From contig JBEWZL010000213.1 of NCBI GenBank assembly GCA_045837725.1, positions 124,001 through 188,000 of the forward strand: 64,000 nucleotides of DNA, read 5' to 3'. Shown here in pieces: positions 35,341 to 48,927 of this stretch. Origin of the DNA: Vermamoeba vermiformis (Eukaryota; Tubulinea; Echinamoebida). A program made the translations under genes and the position numbers. Under the pieces are notes generated by a model. That model did not search any database and had not been told where the DNA came from. It saw only the letters and a program-made list of their open reading frames with translations. Numbering within the stretch: the stretch's first letter is position 1; each line of letters opens with the position of its first letter.

Positions 35341-37130
35341 ATGTCGTGTACCACGCAAGTTGGCGGAAAGAGAGCCGCAGAGGACGCTATAGATCAAGAT
35401 CGCGCCAACAAAAAATCTAAAATAACGGTAATGTTAGCAATTATTTATCATTAATTAAAGCGTTTAAATAATAATAATTATAGCCTGAGCTCAATTTACT
35501 AGAGCTTCCGAAGGAAATTTTGTTGGACATCTGCAGCTTTATCTCCAGACTAGAAGATATATTACGGTGATTATCCTATAAAAATTATAATAATATTCAT
35601 CATTAATGTTATTCTTTTAAATCCACTTACAAGTATTTTTTTAACAGATTCGAACTCACATGCACAAAAATCAGATCTCTGACCGTTAATACACCAAAAA
35701 AGCTTAACGTTAAGCAGGACTATAGAACTCTGGACGTGGTTGAAAACATTACGTCGCGAGATCTGCATCTGACCGAATTATCAATTTCGGCTCTCCATTT
35801 CGACACCGATGCAACAGATATATTACTGGACAATTTGACAGCAATATCATCATTTCACACTTTAAAGCGACTTTCTCTGCAATATGACTTTCCCTCAACA
35901 GATCGCCCGATGCGCAAATCCATGCTCAAAATGGTTTGGCTAGAAAAATTGGCAATTCCAAGACAAATGTTCGTAAATTTGAAAGAGTTAAGTAGGAATC
36001 ATACCCGCTTAACAGAGTTGCTACTTCTTGATCCAGCACGGTGGCTGCAAACAGGTAAATATTAAATACGGTTAATTTAAACGTTTAAACGGCCTTATCA
36101 AAAGCTAAATTTATCAAATAGAGAATACATCAAAGTGTAAGATAAGTGGATACAGCAGCTTACAACGCTTGAAAGCTCTCAAAGTCCCGAGGACGCTCCG
36201 CCAGCAAGGTTTCAACGAAGTCTTGCAGCTCACGAATTTGACAGCATTGAATTTGAGCAGTACACGTATACACCCTGAAGCAGCCCCCAATATAACACGC
36301 TTGATGAAATTGGAAACGATCGATATCACTGAATGCAATATAGATCTGAATCTGCTTAGTGCGTTGCCAAACTTACGGGCATTAACAGCCACAAACAAAG
36401 TTAAAACGGATGATGACGAAGTATATATCAAAAGCTTAAATAGATTGACACAATTGACGTGTTTGAGGTTTACTAGTGACACTTTTGCACTTCAAACTTT
36501 ATCGTGTTTGACCAACCTGCAACAGTTCCACCTCAGATTTTTCAACATTTACGAACGAAAGACACCGTTTACTGCTTTCAAACAATTGACGAGTTTGCAC
36601 CTTCAACGTGACTTTGACACCATGTGCGCAACAACGGAGATGCTGCTTCCTCAAGGGCTGAAAAAGTTTCATTCGTCATGCTCTCTCTCAAGTTTTGAAT
36701 GGAGCGAAATCGTCAAGATCGATGGTCTTGAAAGTATGGCAATAAACTGGCCGGAGGATGATTTCAGGACGGATGATATTTTGCAGTTCAGCCGATTGAC
36801 TAACTTGAAGTCGTTGCAATTTGTTTGGGGCGACTTTCCTGATGGTAAGTTCGATTTATTTTTAGAACTAGCGAACAGTCTGCTTCATAATTAATGCCTG
36901 GTACATAATGTTAGTGCGGATTGTAATTTCTTCATTTTACAGGAATTAGTGAGGGCCTGAAAAAGCTGCCGACATTACGAACATTACAGTTGGAGATAGT
37001 TACCAGCAAAGACATCGAACAACTTAAAGTCTTGACGCAACTCAATCAGCTGCTAATTGAAAGTGTGCATGCCGACACAGATATTACGTCCCTTCGCCAA
37101 CAATTGCCCTACCTTGTCTACAAGTTATAA
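35341..37130 (+). CDS. F-box/LRR protein, paralogue B
   Basis: Six exons, roughly 490 residues. An extra N-terminal segment with a basic patch (GGKRAAEDAIDQDRANKKSK) precedes the F-box (LLELPKEILLDICSFISRLE). Then come LRR units: LTELSISALHFDTDA, LTNLTALNLSSTRI, LMKLETIDITECNID, LTQLTCLRFTSD, LTNLQQFHLRFF, LTNLKSLQFVWG, and the C-terminus LRQQLPYLVYKL, equivalent to that of paralogue A. The two are tandem duplicates, diverged to roughly a third protein identity by eye. Probable SCF receptor. Starts 111 bp after the stop of paralogue A. Confidence 0.8.
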
Positions 37131-37306
37131 AATTTCATCGTTCACGTGCGCACTCCGTTGAAGAAAGCTAAATTTTAGCAGAGTCGAAAAAAGTAAATGA
37201 TTACGGTCTCAATTATCAGCCGTTGAGTAGAAGGGGGATCTTCTCGATCTTCATCCAGAAAAGTTGCTCGCGTCTATTCTATTTAAAGAGTTTTTTTACT
37301 GTTTTT

Positions 37307-39914
37307 CTAAGTAAATTTTTTGAGTTCTTGAATGACGCGTGGTAAATCATCGAGCGAGGCAAAATGGCGCTGGCCAGTCTTGCGGATCTCGATCTCCAGA
37401 TGCTTGTCTGCAGCATACTTCTTGCCAATCATAATTAGGAATGGTGATCCTATCATACTAGCGTCGTATAATCGTACACCAGCTGTTTCATCGCGATTAT
37501 CGATAACTTGTTCGCCTTTCAGATCAGGATCCTTTGGTTAATTCGTTAGAACTGAAAAATGTCGATAAATACTAATTAAATAATGATAATAATACGAGTG
37601 TAATAACTATGAATTTTGAAGTAAAATGACGAAAAGATCCGATCAGATTCGATATTTCATCCAGCATACCTGTTCTAGAATATCGTAGACTTGTTCAGCG
37701 ACTTGATTAAATTCACTTTTAAAAGGCAGAATAGTCACGCGATAAGGGGCTACTGAAAACGGCCAAGCAACGCCTTTTTGATCGTATTGACTCTCAGAGA
37801 TTGCGGAGATCAAGCGCGAGACACCGATGCCGTAGCAACCCATCTCAAGTACTGTTTGAGTTTGGTCGGCATTGCGAATCCTAAATATATAATATTAATA
37901 TCATAGACTATAGGAATAAACAGTCGCGATCTGGCATCGATAAAAATTCTTCGAATATCATTTGATTTTAAGGAATACTGATACTTACTTAGCATCGAGT
38001 ACGGAGCTATATTTCTTGCCTAAATAGAAGCAATGACCGACTTCAATGCCTTTTGATTCTTCTAAAGTTCCGTTACAATTTTCTTGCGGGCACTTGTCTC
38101 CTTGTCTATTCATGATAATCTGTTAATTCTGTATTTATTATTTTATACGTTACCTAGTCTTATGGAATTGTCCCCATTGAACTTGATTTGTTGTTGCAGT
38201 TTTTGCGATCGACTCCACTCTTTGGATCTCTTCCAAAATAGCATCTAAAAGATAAAATGGGTTAATACTAGTGGATACAAAAATATTATAACTCTTACTT
38301 GAGTGTCCTTGGAGAGATTCGTCAAAAAGAATTATTCTATTTTCAGGCGCGGTTGAAAATATTTTGTTCAGATCTGGAATTTCTTCTTCAACTTCTTCAA
38401 TGTTCTTAACGCCGTTTTTTATAGCATATGAATTCGGATCTCGATCTCGATGATGGAACAATATGCACTGCTTATTGCCATCGACTTTGAAAATTGAACA
38501 CGTGATCTCGGATGCGTGTTCTGGATTCACAAATAATTTGATAATTTCTTCGAAACTATTGAATACGTCGATATGTGTCACTAACAGAGGCTTTTCCAGC
38601 GGTTTATGACGCGCTTTTTCGACGTTTCCTGCGTAGCCACAACAGCTGCACTTTAATAGCGTATCATCGCCTATATAAATTATTTCCTATTAATAACATA
38701 CATAAATGCTACAGATATGCACAATTTGCATATAAAACAAATGGATCCAAAAAAAATAACAAACGCCAAAAAAAGAAGTCGTGCACAGACGTCAATGAAA
38801 ATTAAAATTAATAGTGCGTCTATAATTAATAAAAATTACCTAGAGCAGCAGGAATGTGAAATTCATGGCTGAGATCACCGCCAATATTTCCTGTGTCAGC
38901 TTCAGCTACAACATATGGAATGCCAATTCTATAATCAAATATGAGCACCTTAGATAACACTATGGTCATATATACCTCTTCATAATGCGATGGTAAGCCT
39001 TGACGAGGTCTTCGTAAGTTTTAAGTGCCTGATCTTGCGTCGCGTCAAAAGAGTACATGTCTTTCATAATAAATTCGCGACAACGAATTAATCCGTGGCG
39101 AGGACGCACTTCATCGCGGAATTTCTCGCCTAAATATTAATTTAATATCTATATTAGGAAAAAATAAGGTATACTGAACACGTACCAATTTGATAAAGTC
39201 GAAGTGGCAAATTTTTGTATGAAAAAACGTCGTTAGCAACGATTTGGGTGATCAATTCTTCGTGAGTAGGGCCCAAACAATATTCTTCGCCTTTTCGATC
39301 TTTAAATTTAATCATTTCTGAGCCGTTTTTGTCCCATCTGCCTGTTGTTCTCCATAATTCTGCTGTCATCATTACAGGCATCGATAATTTTTGTCCTCCT
39401 ATGATAGATATATTAATTAAGTTTCATTCATACTTAAAACAACGAGTTTATTGCTCGTTAATGAAAAATTTTGGCGCATCTAGTTCATGAACTCACCTAC
39501 GCGTTTCATTTCTTCGTCAATAATTTTAGTTAATTTTTCTAGCACTCTTAGACCCAAGGGAAGATAAGAATATATACCAGAGGCGCTCTGTATTTTTTGG
39601 TAAAAATATCAATTAAAACAAATGACAGATCCGTTCTTACCTGTCTAATAAATCCACTTTTCAATAGATATCTATGACTAATAGATTTTGTTTCTTTAGT
39701 GACATTTTCTCTGATTGGAATAAACAACGAAGAGCGATAGTTCCTAGAGCTCACGATCAGATCAGCACTATTTTGGCAATGATAGCGTAATGATATGATT
39801 ATATTACCTTGGCATAGCATCTTCGTTATTTTTATCAACGGAGTATAATCGTTTGGTCCATACAGGCGACGAAGTAACAGATTTGCTGCTCTTTCGCAGT
39901 AACGACGATAACAT
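37307..39914 (-). CDS. PARS2: Prolyl-tRNA synthetase, mitochondrial type
   Basis: Around ten exons. The N-terminus ([19 protein letters not shown]) is a typical mitochondrial presequence. Class II signatures: [17 protein letters not shown] (motif 1 region), [37 protein letters not shown], motif 2 [17 protein letters not shown] with the catalytic Arg, and motif 3 [11 protein letters not shown]. The C-terminal anticodon-binding domain includes [20 protein letters not shown] and ends in LKKFT. The sequence is of the bacterial/mitochondrial ProRS type, with a spacer ([16 protein letters not shown]) between motifs 2 and 3. It charges mitochondrial tRNA-Pro. Exon joins at the N-terminus restore an Arg codon (AG/G). 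Confidence 0.9.
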
Positions 39915-40287
39915 GGTTCAAATTTTTTAGAATAGCTCCTAATTAATCAACTATGACAATGTATTATTAGGAGGTGTGGTAGACTGCTTGGAACAAAAAG
40001 GACAGAAATTTTTTGAATCGACCAATAAATCTCTAGTACAAGTTTTTTTTTTTTTTTTTTTTTTTCTTTTTTAATGCTGGTTGGCAGATCTCATTCCGAA
40101 GCTCAGCTCTAGCGGCCTCAACTAGCTCTCTAACACTACAATAATGGAGTATGCTCTAATCGATTAAATTGATAGAACAAGTGCTAATCGGCCGGAAATT
40201 CACGCAAAAATTTCTTCGCTTAATTCGTATCACAGAATAAAAGTTATTAGAGCGTTATTTTTTATATTGACTACAACTGGTCTCATT
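39915..40287. promoter_or_regulatory. Divergent intergenic region with a T run
   Basis: 373 bp between the ProRS and ubiquitin-like-module genes. It has a T run of more than 20 at about 40048-40071, otherwise nothing I can name. Contains both promoters. Confidence 0.4.
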
Positions 40288-43283
40288 ATGGACCCATTAG
40301 ACGAGTTAGAGGGTCGTATTGACTCATTAATTAAGCAATTAACCGAGAAGAAGAGTGAAATTGCCGGATTGCGTAAACAAAAGAGCGATAGCAAATTATC
40401 AGACAGTAAAAAGAAAGAATTAACAGTAAAATTCGAGCAAGATGTAAATAAAGCGGAGAAGGAGTTCAATGACTTGATGAAGGGAATAGAGGAACAATTT
40501 CCCGTTGAATCTGATAGCGAATCTGACTCAGACTCGGTAAGAATTTCGTTATATATATTTATGGAAAAATTATTTCTGCATTTACAGTGCATTCTGATAG
40601 TGATCTATAACATTAAATTAAAATTGGTAATTTTATCGAATTTTCTTTATGTGGCTCGCAAGAAGCGGTGCATTTCTATTGACGAATATATTTCTGTTAC
40701 ACTGCTGCGCGTATTAATTTATTTATTCTTGACATGACGTGCCCGTGCCGATCAGACCACAAAATCTTTACGATTACACAACATGAAACATTAGCAAGTT
40801 AATTTACTAACATTATTATACACTATAGTCCTCAGATGCTGCTCCGTCTTCTCCTCGTCCAAATGCAGTGATTGATCTGGATGAAGAAGGCGACGAAGAC
40901 GTGAACGATGATTTCCTCGAAGGATTGGCTGTAAATAAGGACCAAATGGAACAAGAGCTCGATAAAGTGCTTAAAATGATGAAAGAGATTGAAGTTTCAC
41001 CACCTGGTTCGAGTAAGTCTACCGGCTAGCGGATCTGAAATCGCGAGATTGAATCCGAGATCAAAGTATTATTCCGATAGCAAATGGAACTAATTATATT
41101 ATTCTTAGTTGAGAATATGACATCCACCGTAGATTCTTTCGCGAGCCAGAAGGATAAAGACGATTTTGGTAAGGCGCCTGGAGATCGTCGTGCACGCATG
41201 TTTAGAAATCGCGAAATGAGCTTCAACTCTGCATTTATGGAGCTTAGTGATGTTGCTAAATATGAAGAAGAAGAGGCCAATGGATTGCTGGCATCAGAAG
41301 GAACAGGTAAAGTTCAGAACGTTACCAGATCTACCTATTTCCATTTATGGTAATCAATTCTGGTATAGGCCTGACGATCAGCGATTTTACTAGTAATATG
41401 AGTACTAGCATTAGTAGTGTTACTGATAGTGATGAACCTGGCTCAGAGTCGCGTTATTCTATAAATTCATCGCAAAGTCCTCCACGTACGTGTTCAGATC
41501 CATGTTTGAGCCTTACTAGCTCAATAACATAATATAGCATAGCGATCGTATTAATCATAGTTGTACAGCTACTCGAGAAGAGGTTCATAAGAGACTCCGT
41601 TCAAAAGCAGAAACGTTCTCGCAGTTGATTAACTTGGTGCAACTGAAGGAGGCGCTCGCAAAGGGCACGTTGAATTTTGACGACGGTGAAGACGAAGATT
41701 CGCTGGCTGATTTGAAGATTAAAGCAAAAGACATTATTATTTCAAATCCCATTGCACAAGAGACTATAAGAAAGTTGTCGCTAAGTCGAGGCAGAACAGT
41801 TTCGCAGAGCAGATCCAGCGAAAATTTCCAAGCGTTGAAAGTTGCAGGAACGCCAAAGGCACCTCAGCTCATATTAAATATCGTTATTAACGATGCTAAC
41901 GGTAATGGTATTTGATAACTAATTTTTGTCTAGTTTTACTTACATCCGTTTCAGGCAAAACTATTGCAAAGAACAAAATCAAAATTTCAAGCGAAGCCAA
42001 GGTTATTAAAGTCAAAGAAAAGATTTTGATGAAAATTGATGTCAATGCTTTGACTTCGAGTAGCGGCAGCATGGGCGTGTTTTTGGCTGAATATGGAATT
42101 TTCTTGAATAACAAACGAACATTACGATCATATGATTTGAAAGACGAAGTAAGTACTGGCGACATTATTTGCATCTTATTATTATTTTCTGAACGAAAAC
42201 CAAGATCCGATCGGAATTGCTGATCTGCTTTAATTTTTTAGGACAAATTGATTCTTAGAAAGAAACCTACTCAAGGCTTAGATTACGTTTCAGTACATTT
42301 CCCAGCTTCGCCGGAGATTAAGCTGCGTAACCAACAGATCAAATGTCAGCCCGATGTTACGACACTAATGGGCTTGATCAAAGCAGTTGACAAGTATTAC
42401 AACGATGCATCTCCGTTACCATATGAGAAATATGGTCTATATAGCTTGAAAGATATGAAGTGGTTGCCTGTTAATATCAAAAAACCACTATCATATTGGA
42501 AGTTGAAAAATCAGGTATGTCACCTACTTTGAGACACTTTTTCGAAGCTGAGTGCTGATTTTTCCTAATTAGGATATTTTGGAGTTTAGAGAGATGACAT
42601 CTCAGATCATTAATGAGGTTAAGAAAGAAGAACAAAGAATATTAGAGTCCGAACAAATGTCCGTATCAGTGCTGGTCGAAATTACAAAATTCTTGGAACG
42701 AACTTCAGTACAGTACGTAAATGCTATTAATAGTAATTTCATATTAAATATCGTTAATAACGTTGTATAGAATGCAATTTGATGAAACAATTCAAGAAGT
42801 GCTGAAGCGCGTGGTCGATGATATTAGAAGGAAAAATCCTGAAGTTAGCAGTGACTACACGCAATATGGATTCTTTACATTGACTTCAAATGAACTATTA
42901 GAAGAATTCAAAACAGTAAGAGCGTCTATGGAAGTAAGTATCGATGATTTAAAAGGTCGATCTGGATCTGATCTAATTTTTTCTTTAAGTTGCTGAAAAT
43001 TGCAGTAGTTTTGAAACAAAAATCTAAAGAAGATATTAAACGAGATAAGAAAAAGAAATTAATCGCGTTGAAAGAAGAACGAAAGCGACAAAAAGATGGC
43101 AAGAAAGAAAAACGAAAATCGAGCGATATTAAGAAGAAAAAGAGACGTAGTGTTAAGTCTATGAAACCTGAAAAGACTACTACTGACAAGGCCGATGTTC
43201 CGAAACGAAATAATATGAGCCAATCCGCTTTGAGTGTTGCAGTCAAATCTGTCAGGGCGATCCACGCTGAAAACAATAATTAA
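40288..43283 (+). CDS. Protein with three ubiquitin-like (FERM F0/F1-like) modules
   Basis: About ten exons, roughly 700-750 residues. N-terminal coiled coil (LEGRIDSLIKQLTEKKSEIA), acidic Ser/Asp stretches, and a Ser-rich middle (TSNMSTSISSVTDSDEPGSE). Then three similar units, each with an aromatic-Gly turn: EYGIFLNNKRTLRSYDLKDE followed by DKLILRKKP; EKYGLYSLKDMKWLPVNIKK followed by DILEFREM; and QYGFFTLTSNELLEEF followed by LLKIAVVLK. This YGL/YGF plus DxLxxRxK layout is like the F0/F1 ubiquitin-like lobes of talin and other FERM proteins. No F2/F3 lobes are visible. The C-terminus is highly basic (RQKDGKKEKRKSSD). The GTPase-, membrane- or cytoskeleton-linked role is inference. Confidence 0.65.
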
Positions 43284-43482
43284 CGAATAAATTATTTGCT
43301 GTGTTATATTTTAGTGTCATTAATTTCGCTCTTTATTATATTTATAGTTGTGGTACCATTATTATAACCGTAATAACATTTTAACGGGTTACGTAATAAT
43401 TAAGATTAGAACGTTAAAATATTTTTACGCCCAGCCTTTTATGCTTGCTCTCGAACAGAGTAGCACTCAATTCTGTAAAAAA

Positions 43483-46210
43483 ATGAAGTTAATTTCCTCC
43501 ATATCCTTATTATTATTGGTTTACGTCGTTGGATTGCTTAAGGTAAGCAAGAACTTAACATCCAGATCTCGTCAATTCTAAACTGTTCATAGGCCGATTT
43601 AGTGGAAATTAGTGGTCTTGGCACGGTTGAAGGCACTCAAAATGGGCGAATGATCGAGTACTTGGGCATTCCGTAAGTTTAACGTATTATTGAAATTTGA
43701 TAAAAATTTATTTTTTCATTTCATAGTCATGATTTTGATTATAATTGCGATTATGAACTGCTAATAATTAATACATAATTTTAAAATACTAATCATAATT
43801 TTTCATAGTTATGCTGAACCTCCTGTTGGCGCCAATCGATTAAAAGCGCCTCAACCGGTCAAACCGTGGTCAAACATATTTAAAGCTGATAGACGTGTTG
43901 CCTGCATTCAGTCTTTACCAACGATGCTGATTCCGCAAGACGAAGACTGTCTTGTAGTCAACATCTGGCGATCCGTCAACTCGATCGGCTCTTCTGAGAA
44001 GTTACCAGTGCTCTTATATATTCACGGAGGTTCTTGGAGAACAGGAACAGGGCTTGATATATTTTTAAATGCCACTCGTTACGTAGATGTAAGTCCTAAC
44101 TTAAACCGAGATTATTTTTCATTCACTGAACGAAATTTCCTTATTAGGAAGGCTTGGTTGTGGTGTCTTTTAACTATCGATTGGACATGTTAAGTTATTT
44201 CTCACACAAAGCATTGACCGAAGAAGATCCGTTGAATCCAACAAACTTTGGTTTCTTGGATCAACGTGTGGCGATTGAATGGGTCTCAAAATACATTTCA
44301 TCGTTCAATGGCGATCCAAATCGAATTACTGTCATGGGCCTGTCTGCTGGCGCTCAAAGCATTGTAACGCACATGCAATCGTTCCAAGCGTACAAACCGA
44401 AATTTCACAAGGCTATTATTATGAGCGCTTATCCTCTTGTTACGACAATCTATCTTAATCAGGCTGAAGAAATTGGTGAAAAAGTTGTCAAGGAAATTGG
44501 ATGTGACTACAAACGAAAGTACGTGAAATTTCGGATCTGCCCAAAAGAGCCTTAAAATGACTTTTTTTATCACGAAAATATCGATTAATTGTTTTTTTAT
44601 TCTTGGAATTAATTTTTGATTTTTTTTCAGTGAACAAGTGATGGAGTGTTTGCGAAGTTTACCTGCCGAAGAACTGATAATGGCACGAACTCAACGATTG
44701 CAATTCTTTGGCACTAACTGGCGCGAGACTATGTTATATATTAACGATGGCGTAAACTTCAAATCATCGCCGAGAGTCTTTTTCAACGTAAGCACATCCG
44801 TTCAGATCCGATCAAGATCCGGATCTGGATCTTTGTCCACCGTTCTAATTATTCCGTTTATACCTACCAGGGCAAATATAATTTAGATATACCAGTTATT
44901 ATTGGTGCAACAGCAGATGAAGGCACTTTCTTTGCTAAAATTGCATTCCCTTTCAAAAGCATGTCGGAACATCTTTACATCAGCACGCTGTTTGGATTCA
45001 CGCAACATTACGTACAAAGCAATCCTGCTATGCTTCAAACTTTCATATCGAACTATACGTCGATGAATCCTGAGCTCGGTAAGTCTACCATTATTTCGGA
45101 TCAGCCGCACGCTTTCGTTAACAAATTTTAAGCCCCTATTAATGACACTCAAGTTTAAGAGAGCGATATTAGATGATATTAAGCTCTATTAGTTTTGTAT
45201 TTTTACTTGGTTTCAATTATTTCGGATCCACCAAATTCTAAAATCACTGCGTACTTCATATAGTGGCCCTGAATTAATACTTATAATGATTTATTTTTAG
45301 GCAGCAAGCCAGACCCTATATTTGCATCATATTCAGTACTCGTTGGAGATTCATATTTCTTGTGCCCTAGTCTCAACTTGCTCAAAGCACTGTCCAAGAG
45401 ACAAGCAGCATTTGGCTACATATTTACGCATGTTTCCAACGACTGGACTCGTGAATTAGGCGCTCATCATGGTGGTGATACCAAGTTCGCGTTTGGCGCT
45501 GACGCATCGAATATGATGACGTATACTGAGGAAGAGAAAGTATTCGCGAATAATATCGTCACTTATTTTGCAAAATTCGTTAAAACTGGTACGTAATTTC
45601 AGCCCTGTGAAATTTCAATTTTTTCACGTGACGAAAATTTCAATCCTACCAACCTCGTCTTATAACCTAAAGACATAAAATCACAATACATAATAATAGA
45701 AAGCATTGATTTTGCAGTTATGTTTTAACTCGGAAATTACCGGATGAGATCCGTTGATTTGACGATTTTTTTGTAGGCACGCCTGGAGGCCCTAATCTCC
45801 CTGCATGGCCAATCTACGCACCAACAGGCAAATTAATGTCCTTGGAACCAGCACTGAAAGTGATCGAACACTACAAAGAAGAGACTTGTGCATTTTGGGA
45901 ACAAAACTTTCCATCGGGTGTGGCCTACGCTGGACTCGATTTCTTCAATCACATTGACGAATCATTTGTGTCCAAATTAGTCAACAAATATCCGTTTGTG
46001 GCACTGATATTTTTATGGCGCAAACGAAGATTCGCCATTCCAGCTGTGACATTACTTTCAATCATAAGCATATTGTTCTGGTACAAGGTGATTACCAAAT
46101 GCTGTTGCCGAAGAAACAAAACTGCCAGTAAGAACGACAAGAACACTACTGCAGCTACCACGTCAAACAACGTCGGGAAAAAGGCGGATAAAATCAAAAA
46201 GATGCAATAG
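43483..46210 (+). CDS. Type-B carboxylesterase/cholinesterase-like membrane protein, esterase 1
   Basis: About eight exons, roughly 600 residues. Signal peptide MKLISSISLLLLVYVV; I chose this ATG over upstream in-frame ones because it starts the signal peptide directly. Family motifs: YAEPPVGANRLKAP, DEDCLVVNIW, YIHGGSW (oxyanion hole), VVSFNYRLDMLSYF, nucleophile elbow ITVMGLSAGAQS (Ser in place, but GLSAG and not the usual GESAG), the acidic residue in TADEGT, and the catalytic His in GAHHGGD. A C-terminal membrane helix (AIPAVTLLSIISILFWY) precedes a short CCCRRNK cytoplasmic tail, so it is a type I surface or lysosomal enzyme. Its core and tail resemble different neighbours (see findings). 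Converges on esterase 2 with 170 bp between stops. Confidence 0.9.
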
Positions 46211-46380
46211 TGCTGACCGCAAATAAATTAAGAATTTTGAATTATATTTTTATTTGAAAATTTGTAACGATTCTGCTGTAAATATGTCTTTTCCAAATCG
46301 CGAAACAGATTTTACTCAAGTAAAGTACATTGAGTTTATTTGGCTGAGTGATTATTTCATTACTGAGTACAGATCCGTCG

Positions 46381-48713
46381 TTATTGAGTTTTCTTCTTTT
46401 GATCTGTTGAAGCAGGAGCAACTTTGCCAGTCTTCGCTTTGTTTCTGCGACAACAGCATTTGGTGATCACTTTGTACCAGAACAACGCACTCACAATTGA
46501 CAGCAATGTCACAGCTGGAATGGCGAATCTTCGTTTGCGCCATAAGAACAACAACGCTACAAACAGATACTTGTTCCAAAACTTCGATGCAAATGGTTCA
46601 TGAATGAGATAATCTTCGCCCATGTACGCGTATCCGTTCGGAAAATTTTCTTCCCAGAACGAGCATATCTCCGATTTGTAGTTATTGAATACGCGTAGCT
46701 TCGGCTCTAGCGCTAATAAATTTCCTTCAGCGCCGTAGATTGGCCACGTGGGAAGTCCTTTCGCTTCGGGCTTTCCTAAAAAGGAAATTCATCAGTTTTA
46801 TTCAATCGCATTAAACCTGACTAAAAATATATCAAATCTTGCATTACCTGTTTTAGCAAAGGCGGAAAAATATTTGACAATATTGTTTGCAAGCTCACGT
46901 TCAATCTCCGAATGCGACGGAATTTCGCCAAACGAGAACATCAAATCCAAGCCGTGATGAGCGCGCAAAACACCTTCAGGACTCGCAGTATAATTAAATA
47001 CATAGCCGTAGACTGGTTGCCGTTTTGACAGGGCCTTGGCGACTCGTTGTGTGGGACACGTGAAATACGCATCACCAACGAGCGTTGAATACGCCCAGTG
47101 CACTGGATCATCGTTCTTGTCTAAATAAGGAACTTTTAGTTTGTGATACTATGAAAGTAAATAGTGCCTTACTGAATAAGGGATTGAGTATTGAGTAGTT
47201 TTTGAGAAGTTTTGGAAGTAGATCCGGTGAGCCAGATCTGACGTAGTGACGCGAGAAGCTCATTAAAAGTTGATTGTACGTAACTTCAGTTTGAGGTTTG
47301 AGCGGGAATGACATTTTGGAGAATATTGTGCCTTCATCGGCAGTTGTTCCGATAATCACCGGAAGATCTAGGTCATATTTACCCTAAAAAGTAATTAAAC
47401 GTATTGCAATATTAAAATAAAATAATTCTTTTTTCTTACGTTGTAAAACACACTCGAAGACCATTTGAAATTGACGCCGTCATTGATCAAAGTGACACCT
47501 TCCTTCCAATGTGCTCCGAAGAATTGCAATCGTTGTGAGCGAGTCAACATCAATTCTTCTGCTGGCAAACTACGCAAACATTCCATCACTTGTTCACTGA
47601 ACAAAAAAATTGACAGTTGGTACAAGTGTCAAAGTGTCAAAGTGTCATCATATTTTTTCACGTACTTTGTTGGCAAGTCACAGCCGAGGACTTTGACCAT
47701 TTCTTCGCCCATTTCTTCAGCTTGATTGAGATACACGAGTGTTCCAGCAGGCACGGCACTCATCAGAATGGCTTGATGAAATTTCGGTTTGTACTCTTGC
47801 CATGAACGCATGTGAACGACAATACTTTGAGCACCAGCAGACAGACCCATGACAGTAATTCGATTTGGATCGCCATTGAACGATGAAATGTATTTTGAGA
47901 CCCATTCAATCGCCACACGTTGATCCAAGAATCCAAAGTTTGTCGGATTCAACGGATCTTCTTCGGTCAATGCTTTATGTGCAAAATAATTCAAAATATC
48001 CAATCGATAGTTAATACTAACGAACACTAAGCCTTCCTAATAAGAAAAAAATGTTGACACGTGTCATACTCGGGTCAGATCCATTGAACTTACGTTGACA
48101 TAGTGAGTCGCATTAATATCGTCATCGAGTCCTGAACCCATCTTCCACGCACCCCCGTGAATATAGACTAGTACTGGAAGCTTTTCATTCGATGTGGAGC
48201 TGTTGACAGGTCGCCAAATGTTCAACACCAAGCAATCTTCTTGCTGCGTATTGACGAGTGACGTCGGAATCGCAGCAATGCACGCTATTTTTCGATCAGC
48301 CTTTAGCGTGTTTGACCAAGGTTTGACTGGAATAGGTGCTTTGAAACGATTGGGACCGACAGGCGGCTCAGCAAATCTTTTATAAAATTAAAAAATTATT
48401 AATAATTATTTACCGTCAAAATTCAGCGCCAAATAATTAACTGTAATATTCCATATTAAATTTATATTTGTTGTAATTTTAACCAATTTCTTGATCAAGT
48501 AGAATTGCGGATTTGATTTTTACTTACGGAATCCCCAAATATTCAAGCATTAATCCATTTTGACTCCCTTCAACGGCACCAAGGCCTTCAATATTTACAA
48601 TATCCGCCTGTAAATATTCGATCAGTTGAGTTTACACACTGTAAATCCGGCTTCGCGTTTCTTACGCTGCATAATGCAAGCACCGCAGCTAATATAATTA
48701 TAAATAAGCGCAT
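46381..48713 (-). CDS. Type-B carboxylesterase-like membrane protein, esterase 2
   Basis: Paralogue of the flanking esterases with matching intron positions, roughly 600 residues. Signal peptide MRLFIIILAAVLALCS. Motifs: EYLGIP, EPPVGPNRFKAP, QQEDCLVLNIW, YIHGGAW, VFVSINYRLDILNYF, ITVMGLSAGAQS (nucleophile Ser in GLSAG), TADEGT, and RAHHGLD with the His. The C-terminal helix (AIPAVTLLSIVSALFWY) is followed by CCCRRNK and a Lys-rich end. In the family such enzymes cleave carboxylic esters; inactive members act as adhesion proteins, but here the Ser-Glu-His triad looks complete. A 12-bp palindrome lies 72 bp upstream of its start and another in an intron. Confidence 0.9.
48055..48066. repeat. 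Palindrome TGACACGTGTCA, copy 4
   Basis: Perfect copy in an intron of esterase 2. Confidence 0.85.
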
Positions 48714-48784
48714 TTGATGTGCTTGTCGATGACTTGAGTATTAAAATCAACCGCAAGATTTTTGTTTTAAAAGCACCCTACTTT

Positions 48785-48796
48785 TGACACGTGTCA
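48785..48796. repeat. Palindrome TGACACGTGTCA, copy 5, upstream of esterase 2
   Basis: Perfect copy 72 bp upstream of the esterase 2 start codon, so it could act as a promoter element. Confidence 0.85.
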
Positions 48797-48927
48797 ACGG
48801 TGAATTCAATTTCACACTGAAATCAGCCTTAGCGAGTTCATTTACTGTCGTTACAAATGTACAATTGCACGATTAACAATAAACTCAGCGCTAACTTGTT
48901 GATTTCGCTATTGAGACAGATCCGTCG

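Noticed and set aside
40048-40071. Long T run as a possible Pol III terminator or retroposed poly(A) tail
   Set aside because: No tRNA-like or SINE-like sequence is next to it; simple homopolymer expansion is enough.
43348-43482. Upstream in-frame ATGs for esterase 1
   Set aside because: They would put about 45 residues before a clear signal peptide; the paralogues start directly at the signal peptide.
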